This document shows, in pieces, positions 17,755-26,089 of a stretch of DNA of 64,000 bases (position 1 is its first letter; the number at the start of each line of letters is the position of its first letter). Under the pieces are notes generated by a model that was given only the letters and a program-made list of their open reading frames with translations, was not told the DNA's origin and did not search any database. A program made the translations under genes and the position numbers. The stretch covers positions 1 to 64,000 of the forward strand of contig JAKPDD010000032.1 of NCBI GenBank assembly GCA_029552945.1. Direction: 5' to 3'. This DNA comes from Spirochaetota bacterium (GTDB lineage Bacteria > Spirochaetota > GWB1-36-13 > JAKPDD01).

Positions 17755-18672
17755 ATGAAGAGAAAAGTTTCTATAATAGGTGCTGGTAATGTAGGTTCAA
17801 CTTTATGCTTATATATAGCACAACAGGAACTATCAGAAATAGTTCTTATAGACATAAATAGAAATATAGCTGAAGGGAAAGCACTAGATATAAAACAGGC
17901 TGGAGCCATATTAGGATTTAATACACCTATAACAACAGGTGATGATTATTCTTTAATAGAAGGGTCTGATGTTGTTGTAGTAACAGCAGGATTTCCAAGA
18001 CAACCTGGTATGGACAGACTTGACTTACTACACAAAAATAGAGATATAATAGATATTGCTGGTAACAACATAAAAAAATATGCACCTAACTCAAAAGTCA
18101 TAGTAGTAACAAATCCTGTTGATGTTATGACATACAGAATGTGGCAAACAACTGGTTTTCCATCAAACAGGGTTATGGGCCAGGCAGGTATACTTGATAC
18201 TGGGAGAATGATCATGTTTTTAGCTGATGAGATAAAAGTAAGCCCAAAAGATATAGATGGTCTTGTTCTGGGTGGACATGGAGATACAATGGTCCCTATA
18301 TTTGAACTGACAAGAATAAAAGGGATACAGGTTAATAAATTTCTTGACAATATTAAATTATCTGATATAGAGAAAAAGACACAAAACGGTGGGGGACAAA
18401 TAGTAAATCTTTTAAAAACTTCAGCTTACTATGCTCCTGCAGCAGCAACTTATATAATGGTAAGAGCAATACTAAATGATGAAAAAAGACTTATTGCTGC
18501 GTCTTGCAAACCAGATGGAGAATATGGACTTAAAGATGTTTATATAGGGCTACCTGTAATAATAGGATCAAATGGAATTGAAAAGATAATTTCTGTAGAA
18601 TTAAGTAATGATGATTTGATAAAACTCAAAGAATCAGCAAAAATATATCAGAGTTCAATAGCAGAACTATAA
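17755..18672 (+). CDS. mdh: NAD-dependent malate dehydrogenase
   Basis: 305 residues of the LDH-like malate dehydrogenase group. The dinucleotide site is SIIGAGNVGSTLCLYIA. The active-site loop reads GFPRQPGMDRLDLL, with the arginines that select malate/oxaloacetate over lactate/pyruvate, followed by VVTNPVDVMTYRMW and the catalytic-His motif GGHGDTMVP. It interconverts malate and oxaloacetate in the cytoplasm, so it can supply oxaloacetate to the upstream Re-citrate synthase. The ATG follows that gene's stop with no gap, and its AAAGGAG lies inside the preceding coding region. A terminator hairpin follows the stop. Confidence 0.93.
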   Translation: MKRKVSIIGAGNVGSTLCLYIAQQELSEIVLIDINRNIAEGKALDIKQAGAILGFNTPITTGDDYSLIEGSDVVVVTAGFPRQPGMDRLDLLHKNRDIIDIAGNNIKKYAPNSKVIVVTNPVDVMTYRMWQTTGFPSNRVMGQAGILDTGRMIMFLADEIKVSPKDIDGLVLGGHGDTMVPIFELTRIKGIQVNKFLDNIKLSDIEKKTQNGGGQIVNLLKTSAYYAPAAATYIMVRAILNDEKRLIAASCKPDGEYGLKDVYIGLPVIIGSNGIEKIISVELSNDDLIKLKESAKIYQSSIAEL

Positions 18673-18675
18673 AAG

Positions 18676-18694
18676 AAGGGGATATTCCCCTCTT
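18676..18694. terminator. Bidirectional terminator between mdh and the bactofilin gene
   Basis: A 6-bp AGGGGA/TCCCCT stem with a TAT loop sits between two convergent genes, a few bases after the mdh stop and touching the bactofilin stop. AAAAGA precedes it and TCTTATTCTG follows it, so U-rich flanks are modest on both strands. Confidence 0.6.
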
Positions 18695-19115
18695 ATTCTG
18701 TTTTTGATTTTGCAAGTTCCTCAATTTTAGGACCAGATTCAAAAGATTCTTTAACAAGATTTGCTATATCCTTATTTTGACCACCAGTTATTGTTATTTT
18801 ACCATGAACAACAACACCTTTTGACATATTAAGAACTGGAGTCTGTATATCGCCTAAAACCCTACCAGTCTCAAGGAGAGAAACCTCTTCATCTGCCTGA
18901 ATATTACCTATAAGTGTTCCAGCAACAATTACCTTATTAGCTTTTATTACTGAGGTTTTAACTTTGCCAGTTTCTCCAATTATAACATGAGACTCAGCAC
19001 TCAACTCACCTTCAAACTTACCATTTATCTCTATAGAACCTTTTATAAAGAAATTACCTTTAAAAACTGACGACTCGCCTATTGTACTGTTTAAATTATC
19101 TCCCTTTGGGGGCAT
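18693..19115 (-). CDS. Bactofilin family cytoskeletal protein
   Basis: 140 residues from the ATG at 19115. It has the bactofilin (DUF583) beta-helix core: STIGESSVFKGNFFIKGSIEINGKFEGEL, then regular ~18-residue rungs with GKVKTSVIKANKVIVAGTLIGNI and GRVLGDIQTP, flanked by short disordered tails. Bactofilins polymerise at the membrane without nucleotide and often direct peptidoglycan enzymes that set cell curvature. The ORF track starts four codons earlier, but that ATG is part of the GGAGG Shine-Dalgarno serving the ATG at 19115. It is divergent from a membrane protein gene and 5 kb from an M23 endopeptidase gene, a frequent bactofilin partner type. Confidence 0.9.
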   Translation of the reverse strand: MPPKGDNLNSTIGESSVFKGNFFIKGSIEINGKFEGELSAESHVIIGETGKVKTSVIKANKVIVAGTLIGNIQADEEVSLLETGRVLGDIQTPVLNMSKGVVVHGKITITGGQNKDIANLVKESFESGPKIEELAKSKTE

Positions 19116-19154
19116 TTTTTCCTCCATTTGTTTTTTTTAATTAAATTTAACTAC

Positions 19155-19697
19155 ATGTTAAACCGCAAACCAGAATTTATAGATCCTGAAGAAAATAAAT
19201 TTACATACTATTATAATCGAAACAAAAACAGAAAACAATTAGAAGAAAAAGAATGTTGTCCATCAAGGCGAAAGTTTCTGGTATTTGAAACAACAAAAGG
19301 AAAAGTGGGACTAGTTCTTGTTTATCTTATACTATTGGCCTATATATATATATCATCAAGTCGATACACAAAGACAAATATAGCAAAATATAACGATATT
19401 AAAATAAAAATAAGTAATTATTATATAGATACTGAAAAAAAAGTCTATTTAAATATATTTTTTGAATCAAAAAAGGAAGAGGATTTATTACATATTGACT
19501 CAATTTACGTAAAGCTTAAAAAAAATAAACTTACTCTTGAAAAAGAGATAGCTATTAATCAGGATATAAAGATAAGCCCGACCTATTCAGCATCTTACGA
19601 ATTCTCTTTTAAAGAAAAACCATCTGAAATAAGTCTTACTCTTTTCCTAAGAAACGATGATAAAATTATACCTATAGAAATGAAAAACAAATTTTAA
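19155..19697 (+). CDS. Unknown single-pass membrane protein
   Basis: 180 residues from the ATG at 19155 (the track's TTG at 19128 overlaps the divergent bactofilin leader and has no Shine-Dalgarno; neither start is strongly supported). A basic N-terminal cytoplasmic part of ~55 residues contains CCPSRRK and is followed by one membrane helix at about 55-72 (GLVLVYLILLAYIYI), then ~100 residues predicted outside that look beta-rich and may form a small Ig-like domain. I recognise no family. It lies immediately upstream of the kinase/phosphatase gene (63-base gap). Confidence 0.55.
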   Translation: MLNRKPEFIDPEENKFTYYYNRNKNRKQLEEKECCPSRRKFLVFETTKGKVGLVLVYLILLAYIYISSSRYTKTNIAKYNDIKIKISNYYIDTEKKVYLNIFFESKKEEDLLHIDSIYVKLKKNKLTLEKEIAINQDIKISPTYSASYEFSFKEKPSEISLTLFLRNDDKIIPIEMKNKF

Positions 19698-19760
19698 AAA
19701 ACTAAATTCTGTACTCTTGATATATCATTTTTTTTTAATTAATTTTTAAAAAGGGAAAAA

Positions 19761-22700
19761 ATGGAAGCTATTAAAAATAGATTTAAAATATTAAATATTA
19801 TAAGCACCTCTGAACAATCCAAAGTCTATAAAGGTATAGACCTGGAGTCCAAAAAAAATATTGCTATAAAGGAAATAGATTCAACAATAAACTTTTATAA
19901 AGATGAAATCAATATTTTAAAAAATATAAGTCATCCGTTTATATTACCACTAATAGACTTTGTTGAAGAAAATAATAAAGTATATATAATCACAGAGTGG
20001 ATAGAAGGTTTTAAAATAAATCAAATCTCATTCTCACTTTCAGAATGGATAAACATATTTCTTGATATTTTAAAAACAATTAATTTTATACATGAAAAAC
20101 ATATAATCCACAGAGACCTTAAACCATCAAATATACTTATAGATGAAAATAACAAAATAAAGATAATAGACTTTGGTATAGCAGGATTTGAATCAACCCT
20201 GACAGATAAAGAAAAAATAAAAGGGACTTTACCTTATATGGCCCCAGAGTCTACAGGGTATTTTAAAGGGAATGTGACAACAAAATCAGATATATATTCC
20301 TTAGGCGTTGTATTTTATGAATGTATTACAGGGCATAATCCATTTAAAGCTGAAAAACCTGCAGAAATAATTCATAAACACCTTTCTCACATACCAGACC
20401 CTATTTACTTATATATAAAAACAGAAGATGAAAAAGAAAAAGAAATATTAAAAAAGTTAGATAAAATAATACGAGAAAAGATGTTACAAAAAGAGCCCAA
20501 TAGCAGGTATGAAGCATCTCAGATAATTGAAGAACTCAAAGATATATATAAAGAACAGTTCCCTCTTGAAAGAAGATATCAAGTTTTTCTAAGAGAAGAA
20601 TTAGTAGATAAAATGTTAGAATCATTAGGAAAAATAATAACAAAAAATAAAGGTTTATTAATAATAAGAGGTGATTACGGTTCCGGGAAAACATTTTTTT
20701 TAAATAAATTAATCAAGAAAATAAAACATAAAGAGCCTATAATAACTACAAAAATTTTCTCATCAAAACCATTTTCACTAATAAAAACAATACTTGAAAA
20801 GTTAAAATACAATACAAAAGACTATAAAAAGATCCTGGAGATAGACCTACCTATAATAGTAATTGAGGAATTACAAAGAATAGATGAATCAAGTCTTGAT
20901 CTTCTATTAAAAAAAGATAAACTAATAATAATAGGGACTGTTGATTCAACAGAATCAATAAACTTTATAAAAAAGATTAATGTTGAAAAAGAGATTATTG
21001 ATATAAAACCCTATAATAAAGAAGAAATAAAAACCTTTATAGATACAATATTTGTTAATAACCTTTTTTATCCAGATGACTTTATTAATTTTATTTCAGA
21101 AATTTCTCAAGGTAATCTAACAAACATTCTGTATCTATTAAAGTTTCTAAATGAAAAAAAATCAATAAAATACCAAAATAACAAATGGGTAATTACTGAC
21201 AATTACAGAGAGATATTAAAAGAAATTAATAAAGAAGATATAATAATTCACAGGTTAATATCACTTCCAGATGAAATAAAAGAGTTTGCAAAAAAAATAT
21301 CTATATTTGGATTTTCAATATCTCCTGAAGAATTAAAATATTTTTCAAATCTTTTAGGTTTTAAATTATCCGACTTAAAAAAAATGCTTAAAAAATCGGT
21401 TGAAGTTGGCATATTAGAAGAAATAGAAAAAAACTTTATATTTATAAACAAAACTACTTACAACTTTTTTTACAATCTAACCCCTATAGATGATAAAATA
21501 GAAAAACACCTTATAATAGCAAACAAAATAGAAAAACTTAAAAATATTAAAAATAAAGCATATCCTCTTTTTTATCATTACTATGCTGGAAAAAATTACA
21601 AAAAGTCATATTTATGGGGAAATGTACTATTAATAGAACTTATAAGAAATTATTCATATGAGCAGGCTATAAATGTATTTGAAAAAATAATTGAATCTTT
21701 CAATAAAATGACTGATAAAACCTCAACAGATTTTCTTAATATTTGCGATCTTACTCAAAGTATGGTAAGTGTATATATTTTTAAAGTAAATTATGATAAT
21801 ATAATAAAAATAATAAAAGAACAAATAAAAATTTTAAAAAAAGAAATAAATAATAAACAAAGGCTTACAAACGCATATATAAATCTTGGAAGATTATATT
21901 CGCTAAAAGGTGAACCACTACTTTCACAAAACTATTTTAAACTAGCTGAGAAAATGATAGATAAAGAGTCTATAGATATAAACACAATAAAATTTGTATT
22001 TGAATCAATGTGTCTAAACTTTTTATTTACAAGTGATTTCAAAAAAGCTATTGAATACTTTGATAAAGCTAAAAAGTTTTATACACAAGATGATTATAAG
22101 AAAGAAAGTTATATAACATTCCTAGGTATAATTAGTTTTTCTTATGCTAATATAGGAGAATATGAAAAAGCAACAGAATGCCTTAAGGAATTAAAAAAAT
22201 TAATAGAAATAAGAGAAAATCCATATTCTAAAATGGTTGGGACACATTATACAATATTAACACTTGCTCACATGGGACATATAGAAGATTTTGAAGAGAA
22301 AGAACTTGATACTATAATAGAAAAAATCGAAGCAAGTGACAATCTCTTGTTAAAATATAGTCTCTATTTTAGTGTAGGTTACTTTTTATATAAAAAAAAC
22401 AAGATAAAAAAAGCAACAGAGTATATAGAAACATCTATAAAAATAGCTGAAAACTTAAACATAGGTGCAGGAATACTTGCTCCATACCTTGTTTTATCAG
22501 AAATAGCAGTAAAAAATAAAAAAGATGAAATAATAAATAAAAACTTTAAAAATATTATAAAAAAAATAAAAAAAGTAAAAGATAGATTTTCATATCAGTG
22601 GTTTTTAAGACTTAAAGCACTCTATTTAAGTTACTCCATTAACCAGACAAAGTCAAAGAAAGCAATAATATTAATTAACAAAGCAATAAAGGAATCTAGA

Positions 22701-24149
22701 AAACTTGGCAATAAACCAGAACTTGCCAGAAACTACTATTATTATTCTCTTATATCTTTCAATATAGGTGATATAAAAGAGAGCATATTTTTTGAGAAAA
22801 AAGCAACTGAACTTTTTAAGTCACTTAAAATGAAGTGGGAAGAAAACGAACTTAAGTCAAACCAATTTACCCAAAGTGTTCAAACTGTTCAAATGTTTAT
22901 GGGTGAGAAATTGAAGATCGAAACCCTATCTAAAATAAGTGAAATAATAGCAAAGCAAACTAATCAGAATGAACTTTTTAAATCAATCCTTGGGCTTGCA
23001 ATTGAAATTTCAGGTTGCAATAAAGGGGCTTTCTTCTTAATAGAGAATGATAAAATAAAAAAAGAGTGCAGTATAAACATAGAAGAGAGCTTTAATATTG
23101 ATAAAAATCTACTGGAATATATTATTTTAGATAAAAATCCTTATGTAAAAAAAGAAAAAATTGGATCAAGTTTATACATGCCAATAAGATTTAAAGAAAA
23201 AGTAAATGGTATTCTATATGTTGAGAATAGTTTCATAAGAGGACTTTTTGAAAGTGAGATGATAAGAATAATGGAAATACTTTCATCAATATTCGGAGTA
23301 ATTATTGAGAACTCAAATGCTTACAGACAGCTAGAGACTGAAAAACTTAATCTTGAAAAAAAAGTTGAAGAAAGAACAAAAGAGGTATATACCAGGAATA
23401 AAATAATAGAAAGAGACCTTGCAGCAACCAAAATATTTCACAAAAATCTTATGCCAAATCAATTACCAGAAATAAAAAATCTAAAAGGAGATATATTCTA
23501 TAAAAGTCTTGAAGAGATAGGTGGTGATTTCTATGACTTTATAAAAATATCAGATACAAGGATGCTTTTTATAATAGCAGACAGTGCAGGCCATGGTATA
23601 AGAGCATCACTACTTACAGCAATGTTAAAAACAAGTCTATATACTTATCCTGATAAAACATACTCAAATCTTAATGACCTTATTATTCATATAAATGAGA
23701 GCCTTTATGGTAAAATAATGGATAAGTATGTAGTAGCAGTAATTGGTATAATAGATACAGAAAAAGAGGAATTAAACCTTATAGGTGGAGGGAATATTGT
23801 TGTCTTCTTTTTTGAAAAGAAAAATAAACAATGGCAAAGAATAAACCTTAATGGGCATATGTTGGGCATAATACCAACTGAAGTTTTAAGATTATCAACA
23901 GCTAAATTAACTTTTAAAAAAGGAGACATAATTTTTCTTGCAACAGACGGAATCCCAGAATACTATAAAAGAGATGCTGTTAAAGGAGATAGAATAGTAT
24001 TTGGAGAAGAAGGAATAATAAAACAATTAAAAAAATATTCAAACTCACCACATCTTATATCAAAAGCAATATTAAAAGCAATGAATGAGTTTTGTGACAA
24101 TTGTGATAACAGTGACGACCTTACATCAATAACACTATGGAAAGAATAA
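19761..24149 (+). CDS. Giant Ser/Thr kinase - ATPase - TPR - GAF - SpoIIE phosphatase signalling protein
   Basis: 1462 residues. Domains in order: a eukaryotic-type kinase (about 8-265) with VAIK-type Lys in NIAIKEI, IIHRDLKPSNIL, IDFGIAG and YMAPES; a P-loop ATPase (about 290-500) with RGDYGSGKT and Walker B IIVIEELQRID; a long helical TPR-like region (about 560-1020, e.g. YINLGRLYSLKGEPLLSQNYFKLA); a GAF domain (about 1050-1190, SGCNKGAFFLIEND); a coiled-coil linker; and a PP2C/SpoIIE phosphatase (about 1240-1462) with EEIGGDFYDF, ADSAGHGIRASLL, ATDGIPEYY and DDLTSITL. The kinase glycine loop is degenerate (STSEQSKVYKG), but the other catalytic residues are present. No membrane helix is seen. 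Substrates are unknown; the protein could write and erase Ser/Thr phosphorylation. AAAAGGGAAAAA precedes the ATG. Confidence 0.88.
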   Translation: MEAIKNRFKILNIISTSEQSKVYKGIDLESKKNIAIKEIDSTINFYKDEINILKNISHPFILPLIDFVEENNKVYIITEWIEGFKINQISFSLSEWINIFLDILKTINFIHEKHIIHRDLKPSNILIDENNKIKIIDFGIAGFESTLTDKEKIKGTLPYMAPESTGYFKGNVTTKSDIYSLGVVFYECITGHNPFKAEKPAEIIHKHLSHIPDPIYLYIKTEDEKEKEILKKLDKIIREKMLQKEPNSRYEASQIIEELKDIYKEQFPLERRYQVFLREELVDKMLESLGKIITKNKGLLIIRGDYGSGKTFFLNKLIKKIKHKEPIITTKIFSSKPFSLIKTILEKLKYNTKDYKKILEIDLPIIVIEELQRIDESSLDLLLKKDKLIIIGTVDSTESINFIKKINVEKEIIDIKPYNKEEIKTFIDTIFVNNLFYPDDFINFISEISQGNLTNILYLLKFLNEKKSIKYQNNKWVITDNYREILKEINKEDIIIHRLISLPDEIKEFAKKISIFGFSISPEELKYFSNLLGFKLSDLKKMLKKSVEVGILEEIEKNFIFINKTTYNFFYNLTPIDDKIEKHLIIANKIEKLKNIKNKAYPLFYHYYAGKNYKKSYLWGNVLLIELIRNYSYEQAINVFEKIIESFNKMTDKTSTDFLNICDLTQSMVSVYIFKVNYDNIIKIIKEQIKILKKEINNKQRLTNAYINLGRLYSLKGEPLLSQNYFKLAEKMIDKESIDINTIKFVFESMCLNFLFTSDFKKAIEYFDKAKKFYTQDDYKKESYITFLGIISFSYANIGEYEKATECLKELKKLIEIRENPYSKMVGTHYTILTLAHMGHIEDFEEKELDTIIEKIEASDNLLLKYSLYFSVGYFLYKKNKIKKATEYIETSIKIAENLNIGAGILAPYLVLSEIAVKNKKDEIINKNFKNIIKKIKKVKDRFSYQWFLRLKALYLSYSINQTKSKKAIILINKAIKESRKLGNKPELARNYYYYSLISFNIGDIKESIFFEKKATELFKSLKMKWEENELKSNQFTQSVQTVQMFMGEKLKIETLSKISEIIAKQTNQNELFKSILGLAIEISGCNKGAFFLIENDKIKKECSINIEESFNIDKNLLEYIILDKNPYVKKEKIGSSLYMPIRFKEKVNGILYVENSFIRGLFESEMIRIMEILSSIFGVIIENSNAYRQLETEKLNLEKKVEERTKEVYTRNKIIERDLAATKIFHKNLMPNQLPEIKNLKGDIFYKSLEEIGGDFYDFIKISDTRMLFIIADSAGHGIRASLLTAMLKTSLYTYPDKTYSNLNDLIIHINESLYGKIMDKYVVAVIGIIDTEKEELNLIGGGNIVVFFFEKKNKQWQRINLNGHMLGIIPTEVLRLSTAKLTFKKGDIIFLATDGIPEYYKRDAVKGDRIVFGEEGIIKQLKKYSNSPHLISKAILKAMNEFCDNCDNSDDLTSITLWKE

Positions 24150-24164
24150 GAAAAAGGAATAATT

Positions 24165-25094
24165 GTGAAAAAAATTATAATAATAAATATTTTAATGCTA
24201 AATACAAATATTTTTCCAATTATATATGAAATAAAAAACCTTGATAATAATGATAAAAGCTTTATAAAATTTAAAAACGAAATAAAAGAAAACAACTCTT
24301 TAGTAAGAGAGCTAAAAAATAACTTTTCATATCCTAAACTAAAAGAGGTAAAAAAACTAACAGTAGCATCTTATAATGTCAAAAAAAATGATACAATTTT
24401 CTCAATAGCAGAAAAATTAGGAATAAATGTAGATACAATAATATCTTTTAATGAAATAAACTCTGAAGACTCTATAAAAGAGGGTGATACAATACTCATT
24501 CCAAATATGGATGGGATAATAATTTTTCCTGAAAAAAAAATATATTTAAAAAGTTTATCAGAAATATATAAAATAAATGAAGAGATACTATTTTATATAA
24601 ATAACATACAAAGAGATTTTATATATCCAAAAGAAGAAATTTTTATCCCACTTGTAAGAATGAGTGATGAAGAAAAGTCATATTTTTTATCCAAAGTTTT
24701 TATATATCCATTAAAAACAAACAAGATAGTTTCATCTCTTTATGGCCTTAGAAAAGACCCATTCACAAGGAGAATAAGATTTCATGGTGGTGTTGATATT
24801 GCTACACCAAGTGGAACAAATGTGATGGCAACTGCTGATGGTCAAGTCATATATGCGGATTGGGCTCCAGACTATGGCATTCTTATAGTAATAAAACATA
24901 AGTATGGTTATACTTCATGGTATGGGCACTTAAGTAAAATACTCGTTAAAAAAGGCGAAATAGTAAAACAGGGGCAGATAATAGGATTATCTGGAAATAC
25001 TGGAAGAACAACGGGTCCACACCTTCACTTTGAAATTAGGAGGTTTAATACAAGAAAAAATCCATTTGAGGTATTAGACTTTTCTCACCCTTAG
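24165..25094 (+). CDS. LysM - M23 peptidoglycan endopeptidase
   Basis: 309 residues starting at GTG, with AAAAGGA upstream. An N-terminal hydrophobic segment (IIIINILMLNTNIFPII) serves as a signal peptide or anchor. A LysM domain (YNVKKNDTIFSIAEKLGINVDTIISFN...ILIPN) binds glycan, and a C-terminal M23 lysostaphin-like peptidase has the zinc ligands in FHGGVDIATP and GPHLHFEIRR. It should cut peptide cross-links in the periplasmic cell wall. It begins 15 bases after the kinase/phosphatase gene, so the two are probably one transcript. With bactofilin nearby it is a candidate cell-shape enzyme. Confidence 0.88.
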   Translation: MKKIIIINILMLNTNIFPIIYEIKNLDNNDKSFIKFKNEIKENNSLVRELKNNFSYPKLKEVKKLTVASYNVKKNDTIFSIAEKLGINVDTIISFNEINSEDSIKEGDTILIPNMDGIIIFPEKKIYLKSLSEIYKINEEILFYINNIQRDFIYPKEEIFIPLVRMSDEEKSYFLSKVFIYPLKTNKIVSSLYGLRKDPFTRRIRFHGGVDIATPSGTNVMATADGQVIYADWAPDYGILIVIKHKYGYTSWYGHLSKILVKKGEIVKQGQIIGLSGNTGRTTGPHLHFEIRRFNTRKNPFEVLDFSHP

Positions 25095-25280
25095 TAAACA
25101 TTTTCATAAGATTTATCTTAATTTAGCATTTTCAAGCTTGAAGTATTAATAAAAAGTTAAATTATTTTTTTTAAAAATTAAGAAATATAAAATTTTTTAG
25201 ATAAAATTCTAATTATTACAAGTTTTAAACAAATGAAAAAATACAAAATAATATTAAGAATTAATACGATAAAATATAAA

Positions 25281-25302
25281 AACCTGGCATTTTAACCAGG
25301 TT
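25281..25302 (-). terminator. Rho-independent terminator after the MlaC-like gene
   Basis: A perfect 7-bp AACCTGG/CCAGGTT stem with an 8-base loop lies 26 bases beyond the minus-strand stop. Read on the minus strand it is followed by TTTATATTTTATC, a U-rich tract. It may also slow plus-strand transcripts from the M23 gene, although the plus-strand tail is poorer. Confidence 0.65.
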
Positions 25303-25327
25303 GTTGTAATTTTTATCTTAAAAATCC

Positions 25328-25984
25328 CTATTTTTCAAGTAGAGTCGGTCTTCTCTCTTTTTTAGGTTTCTCTCTTTTTGACTTCCAATTCTTTCTCCAC
25401 TGATCTTTTTCTTCAGATATAGCATTTCTTATTCTTGAGAAAAGAGAATCCTTATTTTTATCCAAACCATACTGGTTTACTATTTTATTAAACTGACTCC
25501 TATAATCCTCAGTCAAACTTGCACCATCTATAAAAATGTCTTCCACAATCCATCTATTATCTTTATCTCTCATTCTAAACTCATTTTCAATAGTTATATC
25601 CTCTGTTTTTATATATATATCTGTAATAACAGCAGCTCTTTTACCAATTTTTCTCTCTCCTTTATATTTAACCAGTCCTTTTTGGAGGTTCTTTTGGGTA
25701 TCCTGATAAACTGCTTTTTCAAGTAATTTAAACATAAGATCCATATATTCATCTTTCTGTTTCTTTGTCATCTTATCCCAATGGTCTATAATTGCTCTTT
25801 GTGCCATTCCTTCAAGATCAAAGTATGAATTAATTTCACTTTTTAATCTTTTATTATCTGGATTATTTTCATCATATTTTCTAAGAAGAGAATGTATTTT
25901 TTTTACTACATCCATTGGTCTTTCTTCAGCATATAAAGTGGTAATTAAACTAAACATCAGAAACAAGTAAATAAACTTTTTCAT
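25328..25984 (-). CDS. MlaC/Ttg2D-like periplasmic phospholipid-binding protein
   Basis: 218 residues with a clear signal peptide (KKFIYLFLMFSLITTLYA, cleavage after AEE). The body matches the MlaC/toluene-tolerance family: YFDLEGMAQRAIIDHWDKMTKKQKDEYMDLMFKLLEKA and WIVEDIFIDGASLTEDYRSQFNKIV. Such proteins carry phospholipids between the outer membrane and the MlaFEDB transporter. The C-terminus adds about 45 very basic residues (KREKPKKERRP) not usual in MlaC. No mlaD, mlaE or mlaF gene is nearby, so it is an orphan here. It follows the glycosyltransferase gene after 105 bases. Confidence 0.8.
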   Translation of the reverse strand: MKKFIYLFLMFSLITTLYAEERPMDVVKKIHSLLRKYDENNPDNKRLKSEINSYFDLEGMAQRAIIDHWDKMTKKQKDEYMDLMFKLLEKAVYQDTQKNLQKGLVKYKGERKIGKRAAVITDIYIKTEDITIENEFRMRDKDNRWIVEDIFIDGASLTEDYRSQFNKIVNQYGLDKNKDSLFSRIRNAISEEKDQWRKNWKSKREKPKKERRPTLLEK

Positions 25985-26089
25985 ACTATACCCTCTAATT
26001 TATCTAATAAAAATTAATTACATTTAACTTAAAAATATATTTTCTTTAATAAAGAATAACTTAAAATTTTAAAAATTGAAATTTTAATT

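Noticed and set aside
17415-17909. 164-codon minus-strand ORF opposite Re-citrate synthase and mdh
   Set aside because: It spans two conserved genes on the other strand and has no recognisable protein features.
25131-25142. Perfect 12-base palindrome TTCAAGCTTGAA downstream of the M23 gene
   Set aside because: A single short copy with no second occurrence or promoter context; too weak to call an operator or terminator.
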